Assembly (NCBI RefSeq): GCF_042665095.1
Contig: NZ_JBHTBV010000003.1
Reading direction: 5' to 3' (one strand)
Length of the DNA: 64,000 nucleotides
Source of the DNA: Gordonibacter pamelaeae
GTDB lineage: Bacteria > Actinomycetota > Coriobacteriia > Coriobacteriales > Eggerthellaceae
The notes beneath the pieces were generated by a model. It saw nothing but the letters and a program-made list of their open reading frames with translations. It made no database searches and was not told the DNA's origin. The position numbers were made by a program, and so were the translations under genes. Numbering within the stretch: the stretch's first letter is position 1; every line of letters starts with the position of its first letter. Positions 7,285 to 14,856 of the stretch are shown one piece after another.

Positions 7285-8787
7285 CTACACCAGGTCGCGC
7301 GGCTCGCGGCCGATGAGCATCTCCTCCTCCATGGCAACCTCCTCGGAGGGGGGCTCCTCCTCGAAGCCGTGCGCCACATCGTAGGCGAACGGATCGCCGT
7401 GCGTGCCCATGCCGCCGTAGTGGTCGTCGCGCCCGCGGGCCGACCACACGCGCACGATCTCGCCCAGGATGACGAACGCTATCACGCCGATGAGCATGGG
7501 GATCTTCGACATCTCGGCCTCGGAGCCGTTCAACGGCACGATGGTGGCGATGATGGACAACACGAGCAGCACCACGGGCAGCCACGTGACCACCAGCAGC
7601 ACGCCGCGCCCGCCCGGCACCTTGAACACGCGGTTCACCGTCGGGTCGACCGAGCGCAGCTTCAAAAACGCCGGGAACATGGGAATGTAGCTGATCAGCA
7701 GGAACACGATGTTCATGGAGAAGAAGATCCAGAAGAAGCCGTCGAAGCCCGCCAGCTCCATCACGGGCGACAGCAGCACGAGCACGCTGGCCACGATGCC
7801 GTTGACGATGGCGGCGCCGGTGGGCATCTGGTTCTTCTTGCTCTCGTGCGCGAACACGTGCGGCATGTTCTGCTTGCGCGCGGCGTGCTCGGCCACGAAG
7901 TTCACGCCGAACGACCAGCTGACCATGTTGCCGAACAGCGTGATGAGGAACACGATGCCCACCACGATGAACAGCACGCTGCCCACGCCGGCCATGATGC
8001 CCACCGCGTCCATGATGCCGGAGTCCAGCGAGATGTCGAGCGCCGGGATGGCCGCCGCGATGCCGAACGAGCTGAACAGGTACAGCGCCGCGATGGCGAT
8101 GCCGCCGGCGATGATGGCCTTCGGAATTTGCTTGCTGGGGTTCTCCATGGAGCCCACGTAGGTGGTGATGACCTCGAAGCCCATGAAGTTGAACAGGATG
8201 ATGGACAGGTACGTGAGGCTGTTCGAATCGAGCGACGGCAGGAACGTGGCCGGGGCCATGTCGTTCGCGAAGCCGTAGTTCACGGCGTACCAGATGCCCA
8301 GACCGCCCACCACCACGGCGATGCCCACCTTGAGCACAGCCGCCAGGTTGAGGATCCACGCCGAGTCCGACACCTTCGAGAAGCTTAGGAACACGACGAT
8401 CCAGATGAACGCCAGCTCGATGACGAGCGACGGCACCAGCCCTATCTCCATGCCCGTGATCATGGCGATGGTCTCGGGGAACAAAAACGCGAGCGAGGCC
8501 ATCCACAACGGGAAGTTGATCCAGTAGTACCAGCTCACGCGGCTGCCCCACTTGTCGCCGAACGCGCGGCGCACCCAGTCGTACAAACCGCCCTCGTCGT
8601 CGTAGGTGGTGCCGAGCTCGCTCACCACCAGGCCGTACGGCAGCAAAAACGCGATGATGAGGAAGATCCACCAGAAGAACTGCGAGTTGCCGATAGCGGC
8701 GGCCGGTGCCGCCGCCTCCGCCACGAACACGACCGTGATGACCGACAGGATGGCGTCGATAAGGCGGAATTTCTTGTTCTTTGCCAT
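7285..8787 (-). CDS. APC-family antiporter, probably agmatine/putrescine
   Basis: A 500-residue membrane protein of the amino acid-polyamine-organocation superfamily with about 12 hydrophobic segments (first at residues 15-35, last near 445-465) and an acidic C-terminal cytoplasmic tail of about 50 residues (EEEPPSEEVAMEEEM). It lies between the genes for putrescine carbamoyltransferase and agmatine deiminase, the place of AguD-type antiporters. It therefore probably imports agmatine in exchange for putrescine. This is inference from context; the fold alone would also allow an amino acid exchanger. Confidence 0.85.
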   Translation of the reverse strand: MAKNKKFRLIDAILSVITVVFVAEAAAPAAAIGNSQFFWWIFLIIAFLLPYGLVVSELGTTYDDEGGLYDWVRRAFGDKWGSRVSWYYWINFPLWMASLAFLFPETIAMITGMEIGLVPSLVIELAFIWIVVFLSFSKVSDSAWILNLAAVLKVGIAVVVGGLGIWYAVNYGFANDMAPATFLPSLDSNSLTYLSIILFNFMGFEVITTYVGSMENPSKQIPKAIIAGGIAIAALYLFSSFGIAAAIPALDISLDSGIMDAVGIMAGVGSVLFIVVGIVFLITLFGNMVSWSFGVNFVAEHAARKQNMPHVFAHESKKNQMPTGAAIVNGIVASVLVLLSPVMELAGFDGFFWIFFSMNIVFLLISYIPMFPAFLKLRSVDPTVNRVFKVPGGRGVLLVVTWLPVVLLVLSIIATIVPLNGSEAEMSKIPMLIGVIAFVILGEIVRVWSARGRDDHYGGMGTHGDPFAYDVAHGFEEEPPSEEVAMEEEMLIGREPRDLV

Positions 8788-8836
8788 AAGTTTCCTTCTT
8801 TCGATAGCGCAGAGGTCAGATTGGCGCTCGTCAGCC

Positions 8837-8928
8837 TACGAGGGCGGCCGTGGTGCCCGCCCTCTTCGGGAACTTGCTTCGCGGCGCAGCTTGCCGACCC
8901 GTCTCGATGGCCGTTAGGCCGTCGGAAC
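8837..8928 (-). repeat. Palindromic repeat family, divergent member F
   Basis: This gap element combines a hairpin with arms GAGGGCGG (8840-8847) and CCGCCCTC (8857-8864), a CGCAGC box and a terminal palindrome GTCTCGATGGCC/GGCCGTCGGAAC (8901-8912, 8917-8928). The same order and similar sequences occur in member A at 23.4-23.6 kb. The palindrome overlaps the stop codon of the upstream putrescine carbamoyltransferase and encodes its last residues (VPTA). It fills most of the gap to the antiporter. Confidence 0.5.
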
Positions 8929-9945
8929 CCCCTGCTTCCCTAAGCCCTCCAGCAGGTAGTTCAGCTGCTCGCGGGCGTCATCGGCCTCGGGCTCGTCAAC
9001 CTCGGCCTGCGGGCAGAACCACGCGAGCAGACCGCGGATGGAGTGCTTGCGGTTCTCGGCCTCGTCCCAGCAGATGGACTGGGGGCCGTCGATGACCGCG
9101 TCGGTGACCTCCTCGCCGCGGGACGCGGGCAGGCAGTGCATGAACTTGGCATCCGGGGCGGCCATGTCCATGAGCTCGGGTGTGACCTGGTACGTCGGAT
9201 AGAAGATGGCCATGCGCTCGTCCTTCGACAGCTCCTTGTCGTACAGGCCGTACCACACGTCGGTGTACACGAAGTCGGCATCGCGCATGGCTTCCTCGCG
9301 GTTGTCGGTGACGGTGACGCTGCCGCCGGACTCCTCGCAGTTCTTGCGGCCGATGGCCAGCAGGTCCTCGCGGATCTGGTGCCCCTCGGGGCCGTACTGC
9401 ACGAAGTCCATGCCCATCTTCGAGCAGATGAACATCTCGGACACGCACACCTGCGTGGCGTCACCCACGAACACCATCTTGCAGTTCTCGATGCGCTTGC
9501 CCTCGGGCAGGTGCTCGATCATGGTGAGGAGGTCGCCCATCTCCTGCGTGGGGTGGTTGTAGTCGGACATGCCGTTTATCACGGGCACCTGCGCGTACTT
9601 CGCCAGCTCTACGATATCCTCATGACGATCGACGCGTGCCATGATGACGTCCAGGAGGCGCCCCATCACGCGCGCGGAGTCCTCGATGGTCTCGTGGCCG
9701 CCCAGCTGGATGGTGCCGGGCGCGTAGAACTGCGCGTCGCCGCCGAGGTCGGCCATCGCGCCCTCGAACGACAGGCGCGTGCGGGTGGACACCTGCTGGA
9801 ATATCATGCCGAGCGCCTTGTGCCTCAAAAGCTCGGGGAAGTAGCCGGCCTTCACGCAGCGCTTGAGCACGCGGGAAAGCTCGATCATGTCGAGCAGCTG
9901 GTCTTTGGTGAAATCGTTGGTGTCGAGAAAATCTTTGGCAGTCAT
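8914..9945 (-). CDS. aguB: Putrescine carbamoyltransferase
   Basis: A 343-residue transcarbamoylase converting N-carbamoylputrescine and phosphate to putrescine and carbamoyl phosphate. STRTRLSFEGAM binds carbamoyl phosphate and HCLPASRGEEV is the second conserved block. The segment WYGLYDKELSKDERMAIFYPTYQV resembles putrescine rather than ornithine transcarbamoylases, as does the extra C-terminal helix. GGAGG (9955-9959) lies nine bases before the ATG. First gene of the agmatine operon, followed by the antiporter and agmatine deiminase. Ornithine carbamoyltransferase is the alternative but fits the context less well. Confidence 0.9.
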   Translation of the reverse strand: MTAKDFLDTNDFTKDQLLDMIELSRVLKRCVKAGYFPELLRHKALGMIFQQVSTRTRLSFEGAMADLGGDAQFYAPGTIQLGGHETIEDSARVMGRLLDVIMARVDRHEDIVELAKYAQVPVINGMSDYNHPTQEMGDLLTMIEHLPEGKRIENCKMVFVGDATQVCVSEMFICSKMGMDFVQYGPEGHQIREDLLAIGRKNCEESGGSVTVTDNREEAMRDADFVYTDVWYGLYDKELSKDERMAIFYPTYQVTPELMDMAAPDAKFMHCLPASRGEEVTDAVIDGPQSICWDEAENRKHSIRGLLAWFCPQAEVDEPEADDAREQLNYLLEGLGKQGVPTA

Positions 9946-10279
9946 CGCGACGGGCCTCCTTCAAGCCGAATGGTCTATTGAGAACAGGGACGATTCTGCC
10001 GGACGGCGCACCGCCCTCCGGGGAGCCTCCCCCGTTTGCAACACCGCCGTTGCCGCGCAATCAACCAGACGTTGCGCAGATGGCGAGCCGGCTTGCATGC
10101 TTGTCGCCGAAACCAAGCGTGCCAGACCCAGCCTGAAAGAAACGGCACGGCCGGATTGCCAGCACGGCCGCGCCTTGGGCGTCAGCGGGAAGCCGCCCAG
10201 AGACACGGCTCGACAGAGGAGGAGAGTCGTGCGAGAATCGACGGCGAACCGAAACCGAACCACGACGAAGGAACTCGCC
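9946..10279. other. Divergent intergenic region, 334 bp
   Basis: It separates the agmatine operon (minus) from the acetyltransferase gene (plus). It contains the ribosome sites of both and a hairpin at 9999-10021 (CCGGA-c-GGCG/CGCC-c-TCCGG) about 55 bases upstream of the carbamoyltransferase start. I could not identify convincing -35/-10 pairs. No small ORF with a good ribosome site was seen. Confidence 0.4.
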
Positions 10280-10939
10280 ATGAACCTGCCCGGCCTCATC
10301 ACCGTGCACCCCGATCAAACCGACGAGCTGGACGCCCTCGCAGCCATGGTGGGCACGTGCTTTCGCGAGGAGATGTGGTACGCCACCTGGCTCGACGTTC
10401 CCAACATCTCCGAAGGGCGCAAGCTGGCCATCACGCAGGCCGTCATCCGTGCCGACTACGCCGTCACCGCGCCCTACGGCTGCGTGTTCACGCTGGACGA
10501 CCGCGCGGGGGCGGTGAACGCCTTCTTGCGCAGCGAGCTGCCCGAGGGCGGATGGGAGCCTTTGGAGGAGGAATCGGGGCGGCGCATGGCCGCGTCGCTC
10601 ACGCCGCAGGAGGCGGCGTTGCTCGACCCGCGCGCCGAGGCGATGGAGCCGCTTTCGGACACGAACTGGCCCCTCGCCCATGCGAAGGCCGACGAGGACT
10701 TCATCTACTTCATCTCGGTAGGAGTCGACCCCGCCAGCCGAGGCACCGGAGCGTTCCGCCGCCTGTTCACGCCGTTTCTGGACGAAGCCGACCGGCGCGG
10801 CCTGCGCTGCTGCCTGGACTGCTACACCAACCGGTTGGAGAGCCTGTACAGCCATTACGGCTTCCGCACGGTAGACCGCAAAAGCGCGCCGGGCTTCGAC
10901 CTGGTCGAGCGCCTCATGGTGCGCGAACCCCGCGCATAG
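10280..10939 (+). CDS. GNAT-family N-acetyltransferase
   Basis: A 219-residue protein. The C-terminal half carries the acetyl-CoA binding signature of GNAT enzymes (FISVGVDPASRGTGAFRRLF, then LDCYTNRLESLYSHYGF). The N-terminal half is variable, so the acceptor is unknown; small-molecule antibiotics or amines are possible. ATG 10280 follows AAGGAA by six bases. The gene ends 10 bases before a MerR regulator read in the same direction, so the two may be cotranscribed. Confidence 0.85.
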   Translation: MNLPGLITVHPDQTDELDALAAMVGTCFREEMWYATWLDVPNISEGRKLAITQAVIRADYAVTAPYGCVFTLDDRAGAVNAFLRSELPEGGWEPLEEESGRRMAASLTPQEAALLDPRAEAMEPLSDTNWPLAHAKADEDFIYFISVGVDPASRGTGAFRRLFTPFLDEADRRGLRCCLDCYTNRLESLYSHYGFRTVDRKSAPGFDLVERLMVREPRA

Positions 10940-10949
10940 GAGGCTCGTC

Positions 10950-11753
10950 ATGAAATCGAGCGAGATCGCACGGCTCGCCGGATGCACGGTGCGCACGCTG
11001 CGCCACTACCACGCCATCGGGTTGCTGCCCGAACCGCCACGCGGCGAGAACGGCTACCGCGACTACGGCGCGGAAGATCTCGCGCGCCTCCTGCGCGTGA
11101 AAAGGCTCGCGTCGCTCGGTTTCTCGCTCGACCGCATCGGCGAGGTGATCGAGCAGATGGACGCGCACCCGCCCGACAACGCCGGTGCGGGGGCCAGCGA
11201 CGCGCTGGACGAGCTCGACCGCGAACTCGAGCTGCAGATAGAGCGATTGCAGGAGCAACGCCGCACGATCGCCCTGTTGAAGTCCGAACGCCTCGACCCC
11301 GACCTGCCGGTGCGGTTCGCCCAAGTGGTGAGGACCCTCATCGACTACAAAGAATGCGCCATCACCAGTGGCGAGCGCGAAGCCCTGCTCATCACCGGGC
11401 ACCTCTACACCGAGTCGGACACCGCCGAACTTGAACGCGTAATGGAGGGAATCCATCAACTCGGATTATTCGAGCAGATGAAGGAGATGAGCGATCGATT
11501 CGACGAGCTGTCGGCCGACACGCCGCAGGAGGAGCTCGACCGCTTCGTCGAGGAAGCGCTCGAGCTGATCGACCCAGTTATCACCTGTTTCAATTCGGCC
11601 AACTGGGAAGACGTGACGAGCCCGGAAGACGTCGAGATGGAGCGCTTCGTCGACGAGCTCATGCGCAAGGGCCTGAACCCCGCCCAAATCTACGCGGAAG
11701 ATCGCCTGGAAGAGGAGATGAAAGCCCGCATCCTCGCCCTCCAAGAAGACTAA
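10950..11753 (+). CDS. MerR-family regulator
   Basis: A 267-residue regulator with an N-terminal MerR helix-turn-helix (MKSSEIARLAGCTVRTLRHYHAIGLLPEP, NGYRDYGAEDLARL) and a coiled-coil dimerisation helix at about residues 85-115. The C-terminal domain of about 150 residues is helical and acidic, resembling the TipAS-like antibiotic-binding type. AGGAG lies upstream of the ATG. It sits between an acetyltransferase and an MFS exporter that has a MerR-type promoter, so it probably controls drug modification and efflux. Confidence 0.87.
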   Translation: MKSSEIARLAGCTVRTLRHYHAIGLLPEPPRGENGYRDYGAEDLARLLRVKRLASLGFSLDRIGEVIEQMDAHPPDNAGAGASDALDELDRELELQIERLQEQRRTIALLKSERLDPDLPVRFAQVVRTLIDYKECAITSGEREALLITGHLYTESDTAELERVMEGIHQLGLFEQMKEMSDRFDELSADTPQEELDRFVEEALELIDPVITCFNSANWEDVTSPEDVEMERFVDELMRKGLNPAQIYAEDRLEEEMKARILALQED

Positions 11754-11841
11754 CGATCCAACGTGCCGAAAAGCGACCTTTTGCCGTTTGATCCGTTCGC
11801 TCGCAAGAGCGGGGCTCCTGCACAATTCCCCCATATCCCGC

Positions 11842-11897
11842 TTGACCCCGACGCAACGTCGTAGTTTTAACTTCCTTTCTGACGGAACAGAAAGGAA
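11842..11897 (+). promoter_or_regulatory. MerR-type promoter and leader hairpin of the MFS gene
   Basis: TTGACC (11842-11847) is followed by a long spacer holding the dyad CGACG-CAA-CGTCG. The best -10 match is TTTAAC or TTAACT at an 18- or 19-bp spacing (ending 11871-11872). Overlong spacers are the mark of MerR-activated promoters, and the preceding gene encodes a MerR protein. The transcript would begin with a perfect 10-bp hairpin (11872-11881 with 11888-11897) that contains the AAAGGA ribosome site, which suggests extra translational control. Confidence 0.6.
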
Positions 11898-11903
11898 CTC
11901 CCC

Positions 11904-13223
11904 ATGCACACGAACCCGCACCCGGCCCGCATCGCGCCACGCTTCTTGGCATCGAACGCGCTCTCGCTCCTCGGCAACTCCATAGCCGCCGTGGCGCTGC
12001 CGCTTATCCTGCTGGCCACCACCGGCGACGCGCTGGCCGCCGGCACGCTCGCGCTCATCTGCGCCGTTCCCCAGATGGTCATCGGCGTGGTGGGCGGCGC
12101 GGCCCTCGACCGCTTCAACCGCCGCGACATCTCCATCCTCTCCGACCTCGTATCGGCCGCGAGCGTGGCGCTCATCCCCGTGGTCGATATGCTCTGGGGC
12201 CTCAACTTCGGCTGGTTCGTGGCGCTCGGCCTGCTGGGAGCCGTGGGCGACATCCCCGGCATGACGGCGCGCGACGCGCTGCTGCCCGCCGTGGTCGCCC
12301 GCGACAAGGCCGACCTCCAGCGCTTCATGGGGCTCACGCAGTCGCTCGACTCGCTCACCACCATCGTGGGGCCGGCCGCAGCGGCGTTCCTCATCGGCGC
12401 GGTGGGCGGCGTGCCGTCGCTGTGGCTCACCGCGGCGCTCTCGTTCGCAGCCGCCCTCGTCACCTGCACGGTGCCCCGCTCGGTGGGCGCGGAGGGCCTG
12501 CGAGGCAGCGGCGCCGAGGCGGACGGCCGCAGCGCCCTGGCCTCCGCCTTCGGCGCCCTGCGCACCGGCGCGCGCGTGCTCTTCCGCACCGACGGCGTGC
12601 TCACGGCCTCCACGCTGCTCTCCTTCGGCATCATCATGGTGATGGGGTCGTTCCAGGGCCTTGTGCTTCCCGTGCACTTCACCGAGATCGGACGGCCGGA
12701 GCTTTTGGGCTACGTGCTCTCGGCCATGTCGCTCGGGCTTTTGGCCAGCTCGCTCGCCTACGCCGCCCTTGCGCCGCGCCTCGCGCGCCGCACCTGGTAC
12801 CTGCTCTCGCTCGCCGGCATGGCGGCCGGCGTCGCCGTGCTCGGCACCTTGCCCGACCTTCCCGTCATGCTGCTCGGAGCGGTGCTGCTGGGCGTGAGCG
12901 CGGGGCCGGCGTCGGCGCTCCTCGGCTTCTTCATGCTCGACCGCATCCCCGAGCAGGACCGCGGCAGCGCGCTCGGCGCGCAGAACTCGCTCGTGATGAT
13001 AGCGGCGCCCGCAGCCGTGTTCGCCACCTCGGCGGCCGTGACGGCCTTCGGCGAGGCGCCGGCCGCCTACGGCCTGGTGGCATGCTGGTTCGTCATCACC
13101 GTGCTCGCCGTGGGCGCGAAGGGCATGCGGCGCCTCGACGACGCCGAGCCCTCCTCCGCAGCGGCCGCGCCCGCAGCGGCCGCGCCCGCAGCCGAGGCGG
13201 AGGTGCCGAGCACGCAAGCCTGA
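11904..13223 (+). CDS. MFS transporter, probably drug exporter
   Basis: A 439-residue membrane protein of the major facilitator superfamily with about 12 hydrophobic helices. The helix 2-3 loop motif is GGAALDRFNRRDI, like the MacA/MefA-type exporters. The C-terminus is an Ala/Glu/Pro-rich tail. It follows a MerR regulator and has a MerR-type promoter, so induction by its own substrate is likely. Substrate is not recognisable. The strong terminator after it marks the end of the operon. Confidence 0.88.
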   Translation: MHTNPHPARIAPRFLASNALSLLGNSIAAVALPLILLATTGDALAAGTLALICAVPQMVIGVVGGAALDRFNRRDISILSDLVSAASVALIPVVDMLWGLNFGWFVALGLLGAVGDIPGMTARDALLPAVVARDKADLQRFMGLTQSLDSLTTIVGPAAAAFLIGAVGGVPSLWLTAALSFAAALVTCTVPRSVGAEGLRGSGAEADGRSALASAFGALRTGARVLFRTDGVLTASTLLSFGIIMVMGSFQGLVLPVHFTEIGRPELLGYVLSAMSLGLLASSLAYAALAPRLARRTWYLLSLAGMAAGVAVLGTLPDLPVMLLGAVLLGVSAGPASALLGFFMLDRIPEQDRGSALGAQNSLVMIAAPAAVFATSAAVTAFGEAPAAYGLVACWFVITVLAVGAKGMRRLDDAEPSSAAAAPAAAAPAAEAEVPSTQA

Positions 13224-13275
13224 CCCGGTCACCGAGCATTTCGCCGCGATGGCGCGCGCGTCGCGCCTTCGCAAC

Positions 13276-13314
13276 GCCCAGCCGACGTCCGGAACGGACC
13301 GGCTGGGCGCTTTT
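13276..13314 (+). terminator. Intrinsic terminator after the MFS gene
   Basis: The stem GCCCAGCCG/CGGCTGGGC (13276-13284, 13300-13308) is extended inwards by GTCC/GGAC and followed by GC then TTTT (13311-13314). It is the clearest rho-independent terminator on the plus strand in this window. Confidence 0.85.
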
Positions 13315-13394
13315 ATGATGCGAGGGCAAACGTCCGGACGCCGGGCAGGCCGCGGCATGCGGCCCCCGCCGCCCCGATCGAAAGGAGCATCACC

Positions 13395-14621
13395 ATGTCT
13401 CAAACCGTCTTGGTAACCGGCGCGACGAGCGGCATCGGCGAGTCGCTGTGCCTGCTGTTCGCCAGCGATGGATACGATCTGGTCACCGTAGCCCGCGACG
13501 AGGAAGCCCTCGAGAAGCAGGCCGATGAGCTGCGCATCCTCGGCGTCGACGTGCTGCCCGTGGCCTGCGACCTGTCCGACCCCGACTCCGCGCGCACCAT
13601 CTTCAAGCGCGTATGCAAGGCGGGCAAGGACATCGACATCCTCGTGAACGACGCAGGCTACAGCCCCGCCGGGCAGTTCTCGGACCTGCCCGTGGCGGAC
13701 ATCCGCGCCATGATCCAGGTGAGCGTCACGAGCCTGGCCGAGCTCACGCGCGTGTTCCTGCAGCCCATGCTCGAGCGCGGCCACGGCCGCATCCTCAACA
13801 TGAGCTCCATGATGGCGAAGACCCCCTGCCCTTACAACGCGCTCTACGGCGCCGCCAAGGTGTTCGTGCTGTCGTTCTCCACCGCGCTCGCCCGCGAGCT
13901 GCGCGGCACGGGCGTGAGCGTAACTACCGCCTGCCCCGGCGCCACGCGCACGAACTTCGCGAAGAACGCCGGGATCCAGAACGCGCCCGCTTGGAAGTAC
14001 TTCTCCATGGACGCCGACGAGACGGCCATCCGCGTGTACCGCGCGCTCATGCGCGGCGAGCTGTGCGCCGTGACCGGCTGGTACAACAAGGTGGGAGCCG
14101 TCTCCGTGCGCTTCATGCCCATGGGCGTGCAGCTCTCCGCCGGCGAATGGCTCATGGGCAAGCGAAAGCACCCGTTGGACCACGAGGGAGCCGAGTCCTC
14201 CGACGCGCGCAACGGCAAGGGCAAGGAGCACGGCGAGGGCAAGGACGGCCGCGACGGAAGCGACGGCAAGCGCGGCTTCTACCGCGGCGGCGACTCTGGA
14301 ACCGACCACGAGCCCGAGCCATGGCCGAAGACGGCACGCCCCCAGAACCCCTGCGGGGGCGGGCGCGGCTGGCGCGCGGCCACGCTCGGGTGCGCGATGT
14401 TCCGCCAGCACGGCTCGGCCGCTGCCCCCGGAGCGCCGGATGGGCAGGGAACGCAAGCGCGCCAAGACCGCCAGCAGGCGCAGCAGCCGCAGAATCCGCA
14501 GCGCGGGCAGGCGCGCGGGACGGGCTTCCACCCCGCTCCCGGACACCACCATGGCCCCACCAGCGATGGGCTCCCCGCCAACCTCGGCCTCTTCGCCTGG
14601 CACGGGCCTTTCTCCAAGTAG
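13395..14621 (+). CDS. Short-chain dehydrogenase/reductase with long low-complexity tail
   Basis: Residues 1-258 form a complete SDR: TGATSGIG cofactor motif at the N-terminus, NDAGYSPAG, active-site serine in NMSSMM and the YGAAK Tyr-Lys pair. The expected family length is reached at about KRKHPLDHEG, yet the frame stays open for another about 150 residues rich in Gly, Lys, Asp, Gln, Pro and His with no recognisable fold. AAAGGAG precedes the ATG. The tail may be real and disordered, or may follow a lost stop codon or frameshift near 14170. The substrate is unknown. Confidence 0.82.
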   Translation: MSQTVLVTGATSGIGESLCLLFASDGYDLVTVARDEEALEKQADELRILGVDVLPVACDLSDPDSARTIFKRVCKAGKDIDILVNDAGYSPAGQFSDLPVADIRAMIQVSVTSLAELTRVFLQPMLERGHGRILNMSSMMAKTPCPYNALYGAAKVFVLSFSTALARELRGTGVSVTTACPGATRTNFAKNAGIQNAPAWKYFSMDADETAIRVYRALMRGELCAVTGWYNKVGAVSVRFMPMGVQLSAGEWLMGKRKHPLDHEGAESSDARNGKGKEHGEGKDGRDGSDGKRGFYRGGDSGTDHEPEPWPKTARPQNPCGGGRGWRAATLGCAMFRQHGSAAAPGAPDGQGTQARQDRQQAQQPQNPQRGQARGTGFHPAPGHHHGPTSDGLPANLGLFAWHGPFSK

Positions 14622-14649
14622 ACGCATCTGACCTGCACCTTCAAGAACA

Positions 14650-14686
14650 TCTGCCCTCCTCATACCAATGGTATGAGGAGGGCAGA
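14650..14686. promoter_or_regulatory. Perfect 17-bp palindrome upstream of the molybdoenzyme operon
   Basis: Arms 14650-14666 and 14670-14686 are exact complements around AAT, with CATACC-AAT-GGTATG at the centre. It lies after the SDR stop and about 170 bases before the molybdoenzyme start, with no T-run on either side. It is a good candidate operator for the LuxR-family regulator at the far end of the cluster. A terminator for the SDR gene is the alternative. Confidence 0.55.
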
Positions 14687-14856
14687 CATACATAAATCAC
14701 CTCTCGAAACCCCTCTCTACGCCCCGCACCCGATTTTCTGCCACGCGCCGCTGTGGGATGGTGTGCCCGAAGGCTTCGGTCTGGCACATCCCGCCTCGGG
14801 CGGCCGCCACGCCCGAAGCCGCAGGCAGGGGGAAAGACGGAAGGAGAGGGAGTGTG

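Noticed and set aside
11466..14693. 1075-codon open frame on the minus strand
   Set aside because: It lies fully antisense to the MerR, MFS and SDR genes. Its product is His/Arg/Gly/Ala-rich without a fold, as expected from third-position GC bias.
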